From positions 182,705,022 to 182,769,021 of the forward strand of contig OZ038379.1 in NCBI GenBank assembly GCA_964036045.1: DNA of 64,000 nucleotides, read 5' to 3'. Each line of letters opens with the position of its first letter. Position 1 is the stretch's first letter. Shown piece by piece: positions 53,481-63,931 of the stretch. A program made the position numbers and the translations under genes. The notes below the pieces were generated by a model. It did no database searches. It saw only the letters and a program-made list of their open reading frames with translations, and was not told the DNA's origin. The DNA comes from Eutreptiella sp. 'Long Island Sound 2002' (lineage: Eukaryota; Euglenozoa; Euglenophyceae; Eutreptiales; Eutreptiaceae).

Positions 53481-54180
53481 AAATATGATTCCATAAGCAC
53501 ACAGCCACGTGGCACACATGCATCTGCAACGCATTCTGATTTCTGAGTCTTAATGTATGTTACTCCCCTCACTCTTTGAAACTAAACAGCGACAGACGGG
53601 GTAAGGCCGAATGAGTGCCATGCTTTGCAGCCCAGTCAGCTCGCATGTGACACAGTGAATGCAGTCCACATTTGTGGACGACTGCTTTATATTGATCCAG
53701 GTTGTTCGCTAGAGTCGGCAGCAAAGGACAAGCACACAAGTGACCCACGGAGCTAACCGCAACGCCTCGCTGTATTTTACATAGTGGAGCACCCCAACCA
53801 AGAAGGGGACACGTGCATTGATTGGATTTCGCAGTACTGCTGGACTAATGGCTGGAATTGTCTATGGCGGGGACATTCAGTCTATCAGAACCGACCATTG
53901 ATCCCCCCCTTTTCGTTGGCCAAATTTTTACGCAAAAGTATGGTTTTCATGCAACCCCCCCTTTTTGGGGGTGAAGGGTTTGCTTAGTGCACCTCACACT
54001 ACCACTCCACTTGGACAAATGGTGCCCCGTGTGTTGAGGATATGGACTTATGTAGCCAATATGCCACTTTTGGGCCACTTCTGATCAGGGCGATCCTTAA
54101 GGAACCGAAATTTTTTCTTTTGAGGACAGCCCTTCAGGACCACCCCTCACGGCATTTTACCATTGGCCCGACTCTGGCCA
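53481..54180. other. Intergenic, no supported gene
   Basis: Ordinary composition, only short open frames without domains. A TATGTAGCCAATATGCCACTT word at 54048 is a satellite-superfamily trace ahead of the array at 54181. Confidence 0.45.
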
Positions 54181-54600
54181 TTCTTGTCCCCTTTGATGTG
54201 GACCCCGAGAACACAGGGGTTACACAGCACTTCCGCCCTCATGTGGGCCCCGGAGAAGGCAGGGGTGAGGTAGCCTTTTCTGATTTTGTCCCCTTTGATG
54301 GAGACCCCCAGAACGCCGGGGTTACATAGCACCTCCGCCCACTCATAGGCCCGTGAGAAGGCAGGGGTGAGGTAGCCACTTCTGATTTTGTCCCCTTTGA
54401 TGGGGACCCCCGAGAACACACGGGTTACGTCGCACTTCCGCCCACTGGTGGGCCCCCGAGAAGGTAGGGGTGAGGTAGCCACTTTTGATTTTGTCCCCTT
54501 AGATGGGGACCCCCGAGAACGCAGGGTTACGTAGTAGGGATGGGGGAGCCACTTCTGATTTTCCCAGGGGTTATGTAGCAATTCCGTTGGGGACCCCCCC
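54181..54600. repeat. Satellite-superfamily variant array
   Basis: Three to four units of TTGATGTGGACCCCGAGAAC, CGCACTTCCGCCCACTGGTG, GGCCCCCGAGAAGGCAGGGG and AGGTAGCCACTTCTGATTTT-type words, period about 115-120 bp. Closest in layout to the 40.6-kb array. Confidence 0.88.
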
Positions 54601-55749
54601 CCACACGGCAGCGGTTACCAAGTAGAAGTTGAAATTCCGTGAGATGGGGCGTTGGGCAAGGTTTATCGCGTAGGACGAAGCCTCAAACAACTTTCCCTTG
54701 TGTGACGAATCACGTTGCACCAGGATGTCGCTTTGGACGATGTGGGAACAAGGGGGATGTGTGCCAAATCAGGGCGTGTCGGTTGCCAAGACTTGTGGCC
54801 GTTTCATAGGCTTTCAAGATTTGTTCACGATATCAAGGGAAACACGCGGTATGGTGGATGCAAATGAACACCCCCGGGGCCGGTTTCTATGTGACGTTGC
54901 TAGGGTCGCAGCCCAATGAGGAAGACATCGTCTGGCATACTATCCTTCTCAACTTCTTGATGGAGGGCTGCTAAAACCGGACACACAACTTCCTTGCGTT
55001 GCATTGGCTCTGATGCCTCCCACATTAGAGCCAATGCCCGCTGGGGACAAGTACTAGCTAGGAGGTCCTGTAGCTACAGGGTCATTGCTAGCGGCAAGTG
55101 CAGGGCTCTGCTTTGCATGAATGCCGAACGGGTTCCGTCCTCATAGATCCCAACTTCTCTAACCCTTCAACAGCCAACATCGTTGTCGTGGTAGACCCAT
55201 GGCTTAGTTTCGCAAGCTTCATGTGCACAATCATAACGACGTTTGTGACCTAGGTTGGACACGAAACGACTATCAACAGTCCTAGCCGCCGTGCTTGCAA
55301 GCTTTGCAGTACCGAAGGCTTGCCTGTCCAAGGTTGCAAACCCAGTGTCATCATCACTTTGGGTCTCAGGTGTAGGTTCGGTTGATGCTGTCGTTGGTGC
55401 TGCCGCAGTAGGTTGCGGGGCCGGGGTAGCAGCAGAGAGACTCTGTAGGGCCGCTGCGTTGGAGACCGCAAGCTTGAAATAGCCCACGCATGCCGTTGTG
55501 CTGCTGGGTGAGATGGCAGCAAACACCTACTGCAAGCCGGTTCCCAGACTAGCAAAAGGTACCTCGCCAACTGCCCCACAAACACACTTGTCATACATTT
55601 TATGAACTCTATGTCAGAATGGGGCAGGGTAGGGTGGGAAATGGGAGGGTAGGGTGCACTATGGTTGAGTACGCTATGGTAAAGTCCAGTAGACCAACCC
55701 CTTGCATCATATTCGGCATACATGGCAACACAATGCAATGCAACACAAA
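54601..55749. other. Intergenic, no supported gene
   Basis: Only short frames. A minus-strand frame near 55167-55526 is Ala/Thr/Pro-rich without a domain. TAGGGTGGGAAATGGGAGGG and similar GGGTAG words at about 55627-55660 form a weak short repeat. Confidence 0.4.
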
Positions 55750-56592
55750 ACGCTGGACGGGGCGGCCGTCACGCAGCTCCTGCTTGGGCTCTGCCGCCTC
55801 CGCGGGTGGGTGGTCGCGGGGATGAGCATCGACTACAAGAAGTGTTTCGACCTCATCCCCCGGGCCATTGTGCTGCGGGTGGCGGCGGAGCTCGGCATGG
55901 CACCGGCCGTCTGCAGGGCCTTGGGCGCCATGTATCGGCAGCTCCGCCGGTCTTTTAAGAGCGCGGGCTGCTTGGGGCAGTGGTGGCAAGCCACCAACGG
56001 CATCTTGCAGGGGTGCCCGATGTCGGTGATTCTCGTCAACGTGTTGATGGGGATTTGGAAGGAGGAGGTGGACTCCCTCCGATAGCAGGTGTGCACGTGG
56101 ACACGGGCGCTGCTGCCGGCGCGGCGGCTGCAGCCGGCGACGGCCCCGGAGGACCCGCCGGTGGTGGTCCTGCAAGATGCCGGGCGGGGATATGTGGCCG
56201 TTGGGGCCCAGGGGTACGCCGACAACACGGAGGCGGTGGCCCCGGGGATGGGCCCGTTGCAGCGCATGGTGCTCGCCACCGAGCGTTGGCTCCGGCTTAC
56301 GGGGCAAACCGTCAACGTCGACAAGTCCACGTCGTTCCTCGAGGGGTCGGACGACCCCACCCCGCTGCTACTGCTGGGTACGCCCATCACGAGGTCGGCA
56401 GAATTCAAGCGCCTCGGAGTGGGAATCCGCGGCGGCGCACGAAGGGGAGCGGGCCCGACGCTGGAGGGCCGCATCGAGTCCATAGGGGAGGTACTCCTGC
56501 GCACGCCGCAACTGCCGACGTTCGTCCGCCGCGCCACCGCCACGGCCGTGAAAGCGATGCCCGCGGCAATACACGGGGGTACTATCCTTTGA
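55750..56592 (+). pseudogene. Second reverse transcriptase fragment, different LINE lineage
   Basis: One frame carries GMSIDYKKCFDLIPRAIVLR (RT motif A), a helix GAMYRQLRRSFKSAGCLGQ, NGILQGCPMSVILVNVLMG (motif B), a TAG at 56083-56085, then GYADNTEAVAPG (motif C, the second catalytic Asp replaced by Asn) and GQTVNVDKSTSF (motif D region), ending TGA 56592. The Asn change and the stop argue for a dead copy. The GC-rich sequence and the CFDLIP/ILQGCPMS style differ from the 49-53 kb LINE and recall RT copies common in algal and dinoflagellate genomes (from general knowledge, not a search). Confidence 0.75.
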
Positions 56593-57450
56593 ACCAGGAT
56601 CATCTCGAGAGCACACTTGGACACATGGTGCACTGGAGTACAAAAAGAAACTTCACTATGCTCCTCCCACTCCACTTTTGAAAAGCCACACACTAAATTT
56701 TTGACTGTTTTGTTTGGATAACTCCTCGGACATGGATGCCTGTTCCCATTCAGAGCCCAACCTCAAACAACTGTTCTGGTCGCATGTGGAGCGCAGACAA
56801 TTTAAGACGTTTTCAGCAATCACTATATCTGATGCTTTTTCCAATGTTCCCCAACCTCTGCCCCCTCCCACCACGTGCGTGTTTTGTGCTGAAATTAACC
56901 AATGCCCAGAACCTGGCAAGGTTGAACGAGTACCAGCTTTGCACCGGTCTCCCAGGCATCAGTATCCGTGAATCTAGATAGTCGCTGTCGCTTTCACTCA
57001 CAGCCCAGCAGTAATCGTCGAACAACAAAGCTGCCTCACATGTACATAGACCAAAGAGTGACCCACTACCACTGGGTACCACTGGGTAGGGTACAGCTGG
57101 AGCTAAAATCCGGATACTTGGTACCAAAGTAGCGCACCGGGCAAGCTCTCCCCAAGGGTGATGCAATGATTACGCAACTGCATTGGAGCGCCTGCCTAAC
57201 CTCGAGTCATTCAGCGATCGTATCGAATGATTCAGTGAATTGTTCATGGCCCTTGCACAATCAAGGCCAAAGTCAGGGAAGACGACACTTGGACAGTGAC
57301 AGGACCACAGGCAACCGCTGCTTGGGGTGGATTGGGCAAGAGTGCATTGCAGTCTCACGCAGAATCTTGTTCTGAATAGAAACAACGCCTCACAACCATG
57401 GCCCTGCCACCCTCCCCGGCTTGGTCAGAAAAGCCAAAGTTTGGCATTTA
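56593..57450. other. Intergenic, no supported gene
   Basis: Short open frames only. TAGCGCACCGGGCAAGCTCTC near 57130 recalls the GCGCGCCGGGC blocks at 20.4 and 22.25 kb. Confidence 0.4.
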
Positions 57451-57774
57451 GGGGGCGTACCGTGCGCTGTGCACGCGCTGTGCGAAAAGTTGGCCGTTAT
57501 CCACCACCGGGAGTTCGGTAAGTTCAGAAGATTGGAAGGATGTCATTGAATGGCTGCTGCAGTGGACGGGGCTATAGGGGGCAGATTAGGTCCCTGGGTC
57601 CCATGGCAAGCATCAGGTGTTTGAATTTTGGAGATTTGAATTGGTTGTGCATGATTCCGCAGGTGCGTGGTTTTCAGGGTTGTTACCTGGATAATCACTG
57701 TAATAATTGGCGCTGTGCGCGCGCTGTGCCCCTGCTGTGCCCGCGCTGTGCCCGCGCTGTGCGAAAACGCCCCC
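57451..57774. repeat. GCGCTGTGC-ended element, copy 2
   Basis: Starts GGGGGCGTACCGTGCGCTGT and ends GTGCGAAAACGCCCCC, with five clustered GCTGTGC units at the right. TTA precedes and TTAA follows. It shares order and content with 6706-6907 (CCACCACCGG, GTGGTTTTCAGG, TAATAATTGGCGCTGTGC). Confidence 0.7.
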
Positions 57775-58056
57775 TTAAACTAAAGTGGAGATAACACTGC
57801 CATCCTTAGCAGTGTTTTGTAGTTTGTGGCCGGCTGGTGCCCTGGGGCGCCCGCATGTACGCCAAACCATCCTCGATGGCGTCAGCCCGACTAATTGTGT
57901 TGTGCCTGCTTTGTGACATGGCCAGGGCAGGGCCAGTGAGGAGCAGCAGCAAGGCATGGGCATGAGAGCACCCAACACCTGAACAACCATCAGCCACGGC
58001 TGCAATGCTGCGACTGTGGTGCGCTAGCGCAGGTGGGAGGATGGCCGTGGTTGCTA

Positions 58057-58335
58057 CCCCCCCCCCCCCCTTGCGCAAGCACTGCCTTGTCTAAGCACAT
58101 GAGCCCGTGTTACCGTCGTTTTGATGGAATTTTCTGACCACGTTTTGTCCCAAGGAATAGGAAGCCTAAACCCATTCCAAAACCTGAAGCCAAGCCTGCC
58201 CCAAAGGCTGCCCCAAAGGGCAAGCACGTTCTTTTGGTACCGCGCGTCGCGCGCAAGCACTGCCTTGTCTAAGCACATGAGCCTGTGTTACCGTCGTTTT
58301 GCTGACTGCGTGCTTGCGCAAGGGGGGGGGGGGGG
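58057..58335. mobile_element. MITE, C-tract/TTGCGCAAGCAC family, TA-flanked
   Basis: TA 58055-58056, then a C tract, TTGCGCAAGCACTGCCTTG. The right end is the inverse GTGCTTGCGCAAG, a G tract and TA 58336-58337. Internally the block CAAGCACTGCCTTGTCTAAG plus CACATGAGCC is repeated near 58255. 279 bp, no coding capacity. Confidence 0.8.
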
Positions 58336-58389
58336 TACCAATTTTGCTTCGCAACAGTTTGTCAAAAAGTGACCTTCCTCTCTGTGCAG

Positions 58390-58748
58390 CGCCATGCCAA
58401 GTGCCATCAATGTTCCCCAAGGGTACGCTGCACGCGTCGTCCGGTCGTCTCTGACGGTAGACATCATCGGTTTGTACGCGGGAAGCCTGGGCATTTGGAA
58501 TGTCCTCGTCTTTGCCTCCCCCGACCGGATGTCCATCCTGTTCGCGGACCAGTGGGTGTTGGGCATGGTCAAATCCGGGTACAATCTGGTGATGGAGGAA
58601 TTCGACTGGGTGGGGTCCCATGCCAACCGCAAGAACGTGTTGTACCGCCATCCCGAGGGCGCGGGCATGACCGATCTCTTGTTGGGGGATTTGAAGGCCG
58701 AGTTTGAAGTTGTTGACGTGGACCACGATGTCAGCGCCATTTACGCAG
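58390..58748 (+). CDS. Candidate exon, unknown protein
   Basis: Between a CTCTCTGTGCAG acceptor (directly after the MITE) and a TACGCAG|GTTGG donor. ATG at 58394 could also start it. Encodes about 119 residues with strong protein-like pattern (VDIIGLYAGSLGIWNVLVFA, ADQWVLGMVKSGYNLVMEEF, LLGDLKAEFEVVDVDHDV). No family recognised. It ends with one base left over, and the candidate exon at 59241 does not match that phase, so the link is unproven. Confidence 0.45.
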
Positions 58749-59030
58749 GTTGGATTCCCACCAATGCACTAATGACCTGCGTTCAATGCGTGAGAGGGGA
58801 AGGGCTCGATTGACAGGGCCATGAATCAATGGGGCCCCCAATGCTCGTGAACTGTGCCGCCGAAGGCGCCCACAAGTTTTTTGAAAATGGTCAATTTTTT
58901 TTGCACCAAATACATGGCAAATGATGACTTTTCTGAACCGCCTCGACGCGCTGATTCCAAGAATCCCATTTTTCATTTTTTTGCCGAATTTGGGGTCAGG
59001 GTCACCTCCGGGGCCCAGGGGTCAGTCGTA

Positions 59031-59128
59031 CCCCCCCTGCGCGCCTTGTACAAGCACTGCCTTGTCCAAGCACGGGAGCCCGTGTGACCGTTGTTTTCCT
59101 GACTTTCAGCGTGCTTGCGCAAGGGGGG
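59031..59128. mobile_element. 98-bp MITE, C-tract/TTGCGCAAGCAC family, TA-flanked
   Basis: TA at 59029-59030, CCCCCCCTGCGCG, ACAAGCACTGCCTTGTCC, then right end CGTGCTTGCGCAAGGGGGG and TA at 59129-59130. It is a shortened derivative of the 58057 element, which lies less than 1 kb upstream. Confidence 0.75.
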
Positions 59129-59240
59129 TAAGATTTTGGGGGGGGGTCACTTTTTCTGGGGGGGGGGGGTCTAGCCAGAGGGCTGTACGACCCTCCCGCC
59201 TCGAAGTTGAAAGCCCGCCCACCCAAGTCACGTGGTGCAG

Positions 59241-59429
59241 CTGCCGGTTCCCAGTGCGCCCATTCTGGACACCCTCGCCCTCGCGATAGGCCTGACTGAA
59301 AGCAGCTTTCAAGTTCAAGCGTTGGCGGGGCAAAGACTGGGATGCGACCTCCTGGTCCACCCCCTCTCACAAATTCTGACTGCGGTGCATAAGATTGACT
59401 CTGAGGTGTTGCAAGTTTGCACTATGAAG
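59241..59429 (+). CDS. Candidate exon, unknown protein
   Basis: GTGGTGCAG acceptor and AAG|GTGTGC donor enclose 63 codons (LDTLALAIGLTESSFQVQAL, LVHPLSQILTAVHKIDSEVL), phase 0 at both ends. An upstream stop at 59208 limits the frame. Same strand as 58390-58748; the product is unrecognised. Confidence 0.35.
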
Positions 59430-59835
59430 GTGTGCATGCTGCACTGCCGGCAAGATTGCCCATTTGTGGAGCATCCAGAGTTTGGGCACGTGGCGGCCTA
59501 TCGCACACACGCGCGCACATATTTGCAGACACACGCACACACGCATACAGAGCAAGGCACACAAACGCATTAGGGGAGCTTGTGATGCAGTGCACGCGCG
59601 GCCAACTGTTGCGGCGCTGGGGGCAGACATACGTTTCTTCGCAGGAATTTGGCTGCCCCAGGCCCAGGCCCAGGCCCAGGCCAGGCAAACTGTTAGGGTT
59701 AGGGCCAGGCCTAAGGCCCCGATCGGCACTATCCAAGGGGCCATCCAACTATTTCCTGCCTCAGGCAGGGGTTATGTAGCCATTTGGCTCCTGCCCACTT
59801 CGGGGCCCACCCATGGGGGGGGGGGGCGACTCCGC

Positions 59836-59915
59836 GGGTCCTAGGACACCAGCTACTCCCCCCCCCCCCCCTAAGGGGGCCTCCGGCCAACAGTCAACCT
59901 GAGGAGCCCCCCCCC
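59836..59915. repeat. CCTCCGGCCAACAGT dispersed element, copy 2
   Basis: GGTCCTAGGACACCAGCTAC, C tract, TAAGGGGGCCTCCGGCCAAC, C tract. Diverged relative of the copies at 8262, 63318 and 63553. Confidence 0.6.
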
Positions 59916-60130
59916 CCCCAAGGGACCACCATGTGGCAGTGGTTATGAAGCCACGTCTCCTCACCGCTCTCGGGCCCAATGACCCCTAAATGACCCCCAG
60001 GGGACCCCCACCCCCGTGAGCCCCCATCGACCGGCCCCCAATCCGGCTGCGTGGCCGTTCTATCTGCTCGTGGAGTTGGGGCCCCAATGCCTTGCATCAT
60101 TCGGTGTGCATGTCGTTGCGCTCCACACAG

Positions 60131-60470
60131 CGCGGGCGACTGGAACATGCGCCCTCTCATGCTTGGCTACCTTCTCATGCAAGCAAAGCGCCTTGCCGTG
60201 CAACCCGGGGCCACAACACAGGCACGCCTCATGCAGGAGGCAGCGGGGTGTGAGGACAGCAGAACATTGGGCCTGCGTATCAGTGTCCTCGTCTGCCTGT
60301 CCGCGGGGGCACTTGGATATGGGAGTCATGATTCAACTGATCACGAGGCTATGAGGCTGTTGAACCTTCTAGTTGGAGCATGCTTTGAATTTGACTCTGA
60401 ATCGTCCTCCGTGTCGTTGCGGGACCGATTTGACTTCGCGCGTTTCGTACACCTCCGATCCACGAACTGA
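60131..60470 (+). CDS. Candidate terminal exon, unknown protein
   Basis: CTCCACACAG acceptor, then one base plus codons GDWNMRPLMLGYLLMQAKRL through DRFDFARFVHLRSTN and TGA 60470. About 112 residues, helix-rich. It needs an upstream exon leaving two bases; none was found with certainty, though it may belong with the exons at 58.4 and 59.2 kb. Confidence 0.4.
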
Positions 60471-61136
60471 AGAAGCACGCTCCTTGGGGGCCGCGTGCTC
60501 TGCGTGCTCGTCGCGATGCCCGTCGCGTGCGCACCCGGCGGACACTCCCTTTTGTTGCGCGCCGCGTTTTTTTTGGGGGGGCACTCGTTTTGTGCGTTGA
60601 ACTGCAGGAGCACGTCATTTTTTCGGGGTTGTGGTGGTCCCCGTTTGGAGCGGAACGCCTGAGGCCCGCTCTTGGGCACGTGGAGGAGGAGGAGCTTGCG
60701 CTATGGAAAGCCTTGAAAGCTGAATGGGGCTCTGAAGCATTGCTGGAGGTGTGATTCGTGCCAGTGATCCCCGGACGATGCCCCACTGAATTGTCACAAT
60801 GATAACCCCCTCGGCAACCCATTGTCCTTTTGCTGGCCGTCCCCTGTCAACCCTCAAACACCGCCCACACCCGCGGGTCTGGAGGGAGTTGGGGTCTCTG
60901 CCGCCTTGAGCGATGGTACGAGTAGAGTGAGGGCAAGGGGAGGTTAGCGGAGCCCGTGACTTACCAACGCTTGGCCTTGGGTGTAAGTACCCCCCCCCCC
61001 CCCAGCCCAACGGGGCCAGCAATCAGCACGCACAACGTGGGACTGACCACTGCCCGGTATGCACGCCTAACCCAATAGAGTCCACGAGTCCAAGGGCCCA
61101 GATCTGACCGTAAAGGGCGAGATGACCAGGGATAGG
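60471..61136. other. Intergenic, no supported gene
   Basis: A plus-strand frame to TGA 60754 is Glu/Leu-rich at its end (VEEEELALWKALKAEWGS) but has no other support. A CCAACGCTTGGCCTTGGGTG word at 60965 also occurs near 7882. Confidence 0.35.
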
Positions 61137-61935
61137 CAGGGGGGGGGGGAATATGCGATTCGCATTTTTCCGCATTTTCCGCATTTTTTTCCGCATTTTT
61201 TGGGCAGGTCCCTTAGTATAATGTTCAAGAGGAAACATTCTAGTGGCATTGTTTTGTAGTCAGTTAGTTGTGAAGAACAATGGGTTTTGTGGGTGCCAGA
61301 GGCGCCGGAGATTTTTTTTAGGCAGATGGCAGGGGGAAATTTTTTTGTTTGACCCTATGTGTCTGTGCTCAAAATACTCAGAATTTTGTGAAGAATTCAA
61401 AAATGGATGAAAAACACAAAAAAGGACATTGACCCCGACCCGACCTCCGGGTCGGACCTTCGCTGATGGGAGCCTGAGTTGATGGGCAAATTTTTTTTGA
61501 AAAAATTTTTCCCCAGTTGTGTATATTCAAAATGAACAGCGTGTCATGGGGATCATTTTGAGGTATGTATGTTGGGGTATCCCCTTCCCCCCGGGGAGCC
61601 CGGCGGTTTGGGTCAATGGGGGAGCACCTGATGCGGCGCGGAGATTCAGCGGTCTGGCCTGACCAAGCAGCTGCAGCTTCTGCCCCTAGCGGTTTTGAGC
61701 CTAGTCCATGATATTCTTGAGTTGAACTACTGCACTAAGTTGTTCCATCGAACCGTCCATGCTTTGAGCGCCCAATTGTGCAAGACGAGACGAAACATAG
61801 GGGTTTCGAGGGGCAAACACCATTCTAACAAAACCGCATTTTCTATCGCATTTTTTGCCGCATTTCCCGCATTTTTTCCGCATTTTTCCGCATTTTTTGC
61901 CAATCCCGGCGACCGCATTCCCCCCCCCCCCCCCT
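61137..61935. mobile_element. Non-autonomous hAT-like element matching the 25.6-kb transposon
   Basis: Left end CAGGGG...GGAATATGCG, right end CGCATTCC...CCCCT, flanked by GGATAGG at 61130-61136 and again at 61936-61942 (7-bp duplication). Subterminal CCGCATTTTT repeats occur at both ends, like TTTGCATTT in the 25.6-kb element. 799 bp without a transposase, hence a deletion derivative or MITE possibly mobilised by a related enzyme. Confidence 0.8.
61528..61583. repeat. Conserved hairpin motif, copy 3 of 3
   Basis: AAAATGAAC and GATCATTTT arms (one mismatch), then GAGGTATGTATGTTGGGGTA. It lies inside the hAT-like element at 61137-61935, so it either belongs to a nested element or marks a shared internal module. 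Confidence 0.65.
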
Positions 61936-61942
61936 GGATAGG

Positions 61943-63317
61943 GCAGGGAGCGAGCACTCAAGACATTGGCTGTGCGGACGATCGGCGGACATTGGCTCAA
62001 ACAGTGGACAGTAGGCGGTGAAGGCCTTGGGGAACAGGCGCGGCCGGAGCCTAATGCGGACATTGCAACCTGACCCATTGCAGCCTAGCCCAACAGAATA
62101 ACCCCTCCTGCAAGCCCCCCACCACCGGGGGAGCTACGTCCTCGGGGCACAAACAGCGGATTCAGACAGCAATCCGGCATTTTCAGTGGGAAATGTAGTT
62201 TGGTTTGACTCATGATCTGAGTTTTTGGGCTGAGTAGGAATCTGAGCAGCCCTGTGCATGGTAGTCACCGCGGGTCACCGTGGCCCTCGTGGGAAAGCTG
62301 GTCCAAAATAGGCTGCGTTCCGCGCAGTGCGGGCACAGCGCAGGGTGCGCCCCTTTACTCGGGGGCGGGGGGGCTTAGCATTGGTGGACCCCTGGCCTGG
62401 CAGGCCGTCCACCGCGGCACCCTTCCACAGGCCCCGGCTGCGCTGTGCGCCGCCATGGCCCCCACGGACGCGGGCATTGCCGGGCATCGGGAGGGGGCGG
62501 CACGGGCGCAGTCCGCACCCTCTCGGACCACCTCCTCCCCCCGGACCCTGCCCAGGGCGCGGGACCTGGTCTTCTTCCTCCGCCATCTCCTCCCAGCGGG
62601 AGATTGCCTCCTGCATGTTGGCGCCGAAAATGGCTTTTCGTTGTGAGCCGTGGCGCATGGGCCCTTTGCACGTGGACGACGTCATACGCGTGCCGGAGTG
62701 CAGGTGTCCACCCGCGGGAGCCACGCGGCACGTCCCTGTGCCAAGTGCACACGTGTTCCGAGGTGCCCCTGCTCCGGGCGGGGCGAAGCGGAGGACAACG
62801 TGTGGGTCCACACGACAGTCGTACGGGCGGGTTGTGTTTTGTTCTCAGACCCGCGTGCGCCTCGTAAGTGCTCGGGACAGCGCGGCCTGGCCTGAGGGGC
62901 GGGTAAATTACAGCATCGGTTGTCCCGTGCGGGGGTTCCACGGGCCGACTGGGGGCCCGGGGGACGTCCATTCGGATCTAAACCGCCGCCGGCGCTACGC
63001 CCTGTCTTGTGGGCCGTGTGGGAGGCACCAGACGCGCGTGGGCGGACCTGAATAGACTCGGACATGACCGGGACAGCCCCCGGTGGTCACGTCGCTGCTC
63101 CAGGCTCGGCTGAGCTCGAGGCCCCCGGGGCGAAGGGCGGGAGGGTGCGGGAAGGAGGGGACCGCACGCCACGGCGTGTGGGGCGCGGCACTGCGACCGC
63201 GTTCTGTGTCGCGGGGGCCTTTTGGCGGCCGATATGAGCAGAGCAGGGGCTAGGCCATCGGCCGAGCGCACGATGCCCGTGCGAAGGGCCGGTGAGTTAC
63301 GCACGGGCGCCCGGGGG
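61943..63317. other. GC-rich region, no firmly supported gene
   Basis: Open frames on both strands reflect composition. The best candidate is a minus-strand segment at about 62540-62630 encoding an acidic helix (NMQEAISRWEEMAEEEDQ), possibly an exon, but no matching splice partner was found. Confidence 0.4.
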
Positions 63318-63632
63318 GGGGTCCTAGGACGCCAACTACCCCTGCCCCCCCCCCCTCCCCCTAGGGGCCTTCGGCCAACAGTTAGTTGCCAAAGGTGTTG
63401 CCCTCAGGCGTCCATGGGCGCCTAAGGCGCCTGATGCTCCATGAACACCAAAGGTGCCCTAAGGAAAATTTTGTCCAACTTGCACCCCGACACTATCGCC
63501 CCACCTGGACCCCCCAACCAACCAACCCTCCCTGAACCCCCCCCCCCCCCCCCCAAGGGGCCTTCGGCCAACAGTTAGTTGGGGGGGGGGTAGTTGGCGT
63601 CCAGAACCGAGGGGTTGCCCCCCCCCGTGCAC
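63318..63632. repeat. CCTTCGGCCAACAGTTAGTTG dispersed elements, copies 3 and 4
   Basis: Two copies lie about 200 bp apart: 63318-63395 (GTCCTAGGACGCCAACTACC, C tract, GGGGCCTTCGGCCAACAG) and 63553-63632 (AAGGGGCCTTCGGCCAACAG, G tract, GTAGTTGGCGTCCAGAACCG, C tract). GTCCTAGGACGCCAACTA and TAGTTGGCGTCC are inverted relative to each other. Confidence 0.7.
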
Positions 63633-63799
63633 GGGCGCTGATGAGGGACGACTATGAAGTGTGGCTACCGCCGAGACACACCAGACGTCCAGGGCCGGCC
63701 GTTGCTTGGCGGCGAAAGTTCCCCTTCCCCAGGGCCATTGAGGGGGATGGGGCAGGGCTGTGGTGGCGTGGCCCGCCCCCTTTTTGTTGTGTTCTTCAG

Positions 63800-63931
63800 C
63801 ATTTGATGGTGATCGTCGCGAAGTGCGTGGCAAAACGCGGGGCCCCCGCAGTGCCCCCTGGACCCACCGGCGTCCGGTACCTGGCGCGCAGCGCCCTGGA
63901 CAGCGTGGGGCACTATCTCAAGATGTTCGAC
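63800..63931 (+). CDS. Candidate exon of a gene running off the right edge
   Basis: A pyrimidine-rich TTTTTGTTGTGTTCTTCAG acceptor and a GAC|GTATGC donor enclose 44 codons, phase 0 at both ends (HLMVIVAKCVAKR...GVRYLARSALDSVGHYLKMF). The pattern is helical and protein-like; the family is unknown. Neighbouring exons would lie beyond 64000 or in the unresolved GC-rich stretch upstream. Confidence 0.45.

Noticed and set aside
55250-56693. Minus-strand frames opposite the second RT
   Set aside because: They are shadows of the GC-rich RT sequence; the RT motifs are on the plus strand.
62275-62811. Minus-strand gene encoding an acidic helix
   Set aside because: Only about 30 residues look protein-like, the rest is compositional, and no splice partner was found; kept only as a remark.
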